Assembly (NCBI GenBank): GCA_031282935.1
Contig: JAITCS010000106.1
Coordinates: 1 to 6,709 of the forward strand
Direction of reading: 5' to 3'
DNA length: 6,709 nucleotides
Source: Cellulomonadaceae bacterium
GTDB lineage: Bacteria > Actinomycetota > Actinomycetes > Actinomycetales > Cellulomonadaceae
Shown: piece by piece, positions 6,603 through 6,709 of the stretch
Layout of the letters: each line of letters begins with the position of its first letter
Numbering within the stretch: position 1 is the stretch's first letter
The notes under the pieces: generated by a model
Database searches by the model: none
Seen by the model: the letters and a program-made list of their open reading frames with translations, nothing else
What the model was told of the DNA's origin: nothing
Made by a program: the position numbers and the translations under genes

Positions 6603-6709
6603 CTAGTTGCCGGAGCGAATCGCCGCCAAAACAGCCTCGGGCACTTCACTCTCGGGGATTATCCGCTCTTTGAGCGAAAAGGCTCGGCTCGCGGACATCC
6701 AAACAAAGT
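6603..6709 (-). CDS. 3' end of an unrecognised gene (partial)
   Basis: A minus-strand frame is open from the window edge to a TAG at 6603-6605 and gives 34 residues ending EVPEAVLAAIRSGN. The third codon positions are about two-thirds G or C and the ending looks protein-like, so I read it as the C-terminus of a gene transcribed towards the DUF4914 gene. No family can be named from so short a tail. A + strand frame is also open here but has no ATG or GTG start and a less protein-like composition. Confidence 0.4.
   Translation of the reverse strand, partial: FVWMSASRAFSLKERIIPESEVPEAVLAAIRSGN

Noticed and set aside
6461..6673. Open + strand frame across the GAGCGCTTA repeats
   Set aside because: No ATG or GTG start; the product is a repeat-derived ALRLATGALRL-type sequence, so the openness comes from the direct repeats.

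Overview
The window looks like a chromosomal core segment of an actinobacterium (Actinomycetota). The basis is moderately high GC, the actinobacterial style of the proline-tRNA ligase N-terminus and of the ABC-2 permease (an IRSEWIK[FL]xTLRSTWW-type entry into the first helix), GTG start use, and a GC-rich hairpin terminator with only a short T-run. UUA codons are used freely in the coding regions, so this is probably not a very high-GC Streptomyces-like genome. A genus cannot be named with confidence; Actinomycetaceae-like is only a guess.

Layout. On the + strand, 1-67 holds the last codons of an upstream gene, probably the ATPase of an ABC exporter. It is joined by a TAATG stop/start overlap to an ABC-2 type permease (67-1158). 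Convergent with this, on the minus strand, lies a tRNA with anticodon UAA (1175-1251). It carries an encoded CCA end but only a short variable loop, which is unusual for a leucine tRNA. All remaining genes are on the minus strand, listed here in transcription order from the right: the 3' end of an unrecognised gene (stop at 6603); a DUF4914-family protein with a P-loop (6377 down to 4476) followed by a strong hairpin terminator (4422-4449); proline-tRNA ligase (4320 down to 2506); and a Ppx/GppA exopolyphosphatase (2418 down to 1360).

proS and ppx are codirectional, 87 bases apart and may be cotranscribed. The DUF4914 gene appears to be its own unit, closed by the terminator. Its 5' leader (6378-6602) is the most structured non-coding stretch. 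It has three copies of a CAACACCC/GGGTGTTG element arranged so that the middle copy can pair with either neighbour, nested with a further stem. Upstream of these are three GAGCGCTTA direct repeats at about two helical turns.

No mobile element, CRISPR array or phage gene was seen. The points most worth follow-up are the DUF4914 protein as a distant PEP carboxykinase/HPr kinase relative, its possible switch-like leader, and the short-armed tRNA(UAA).
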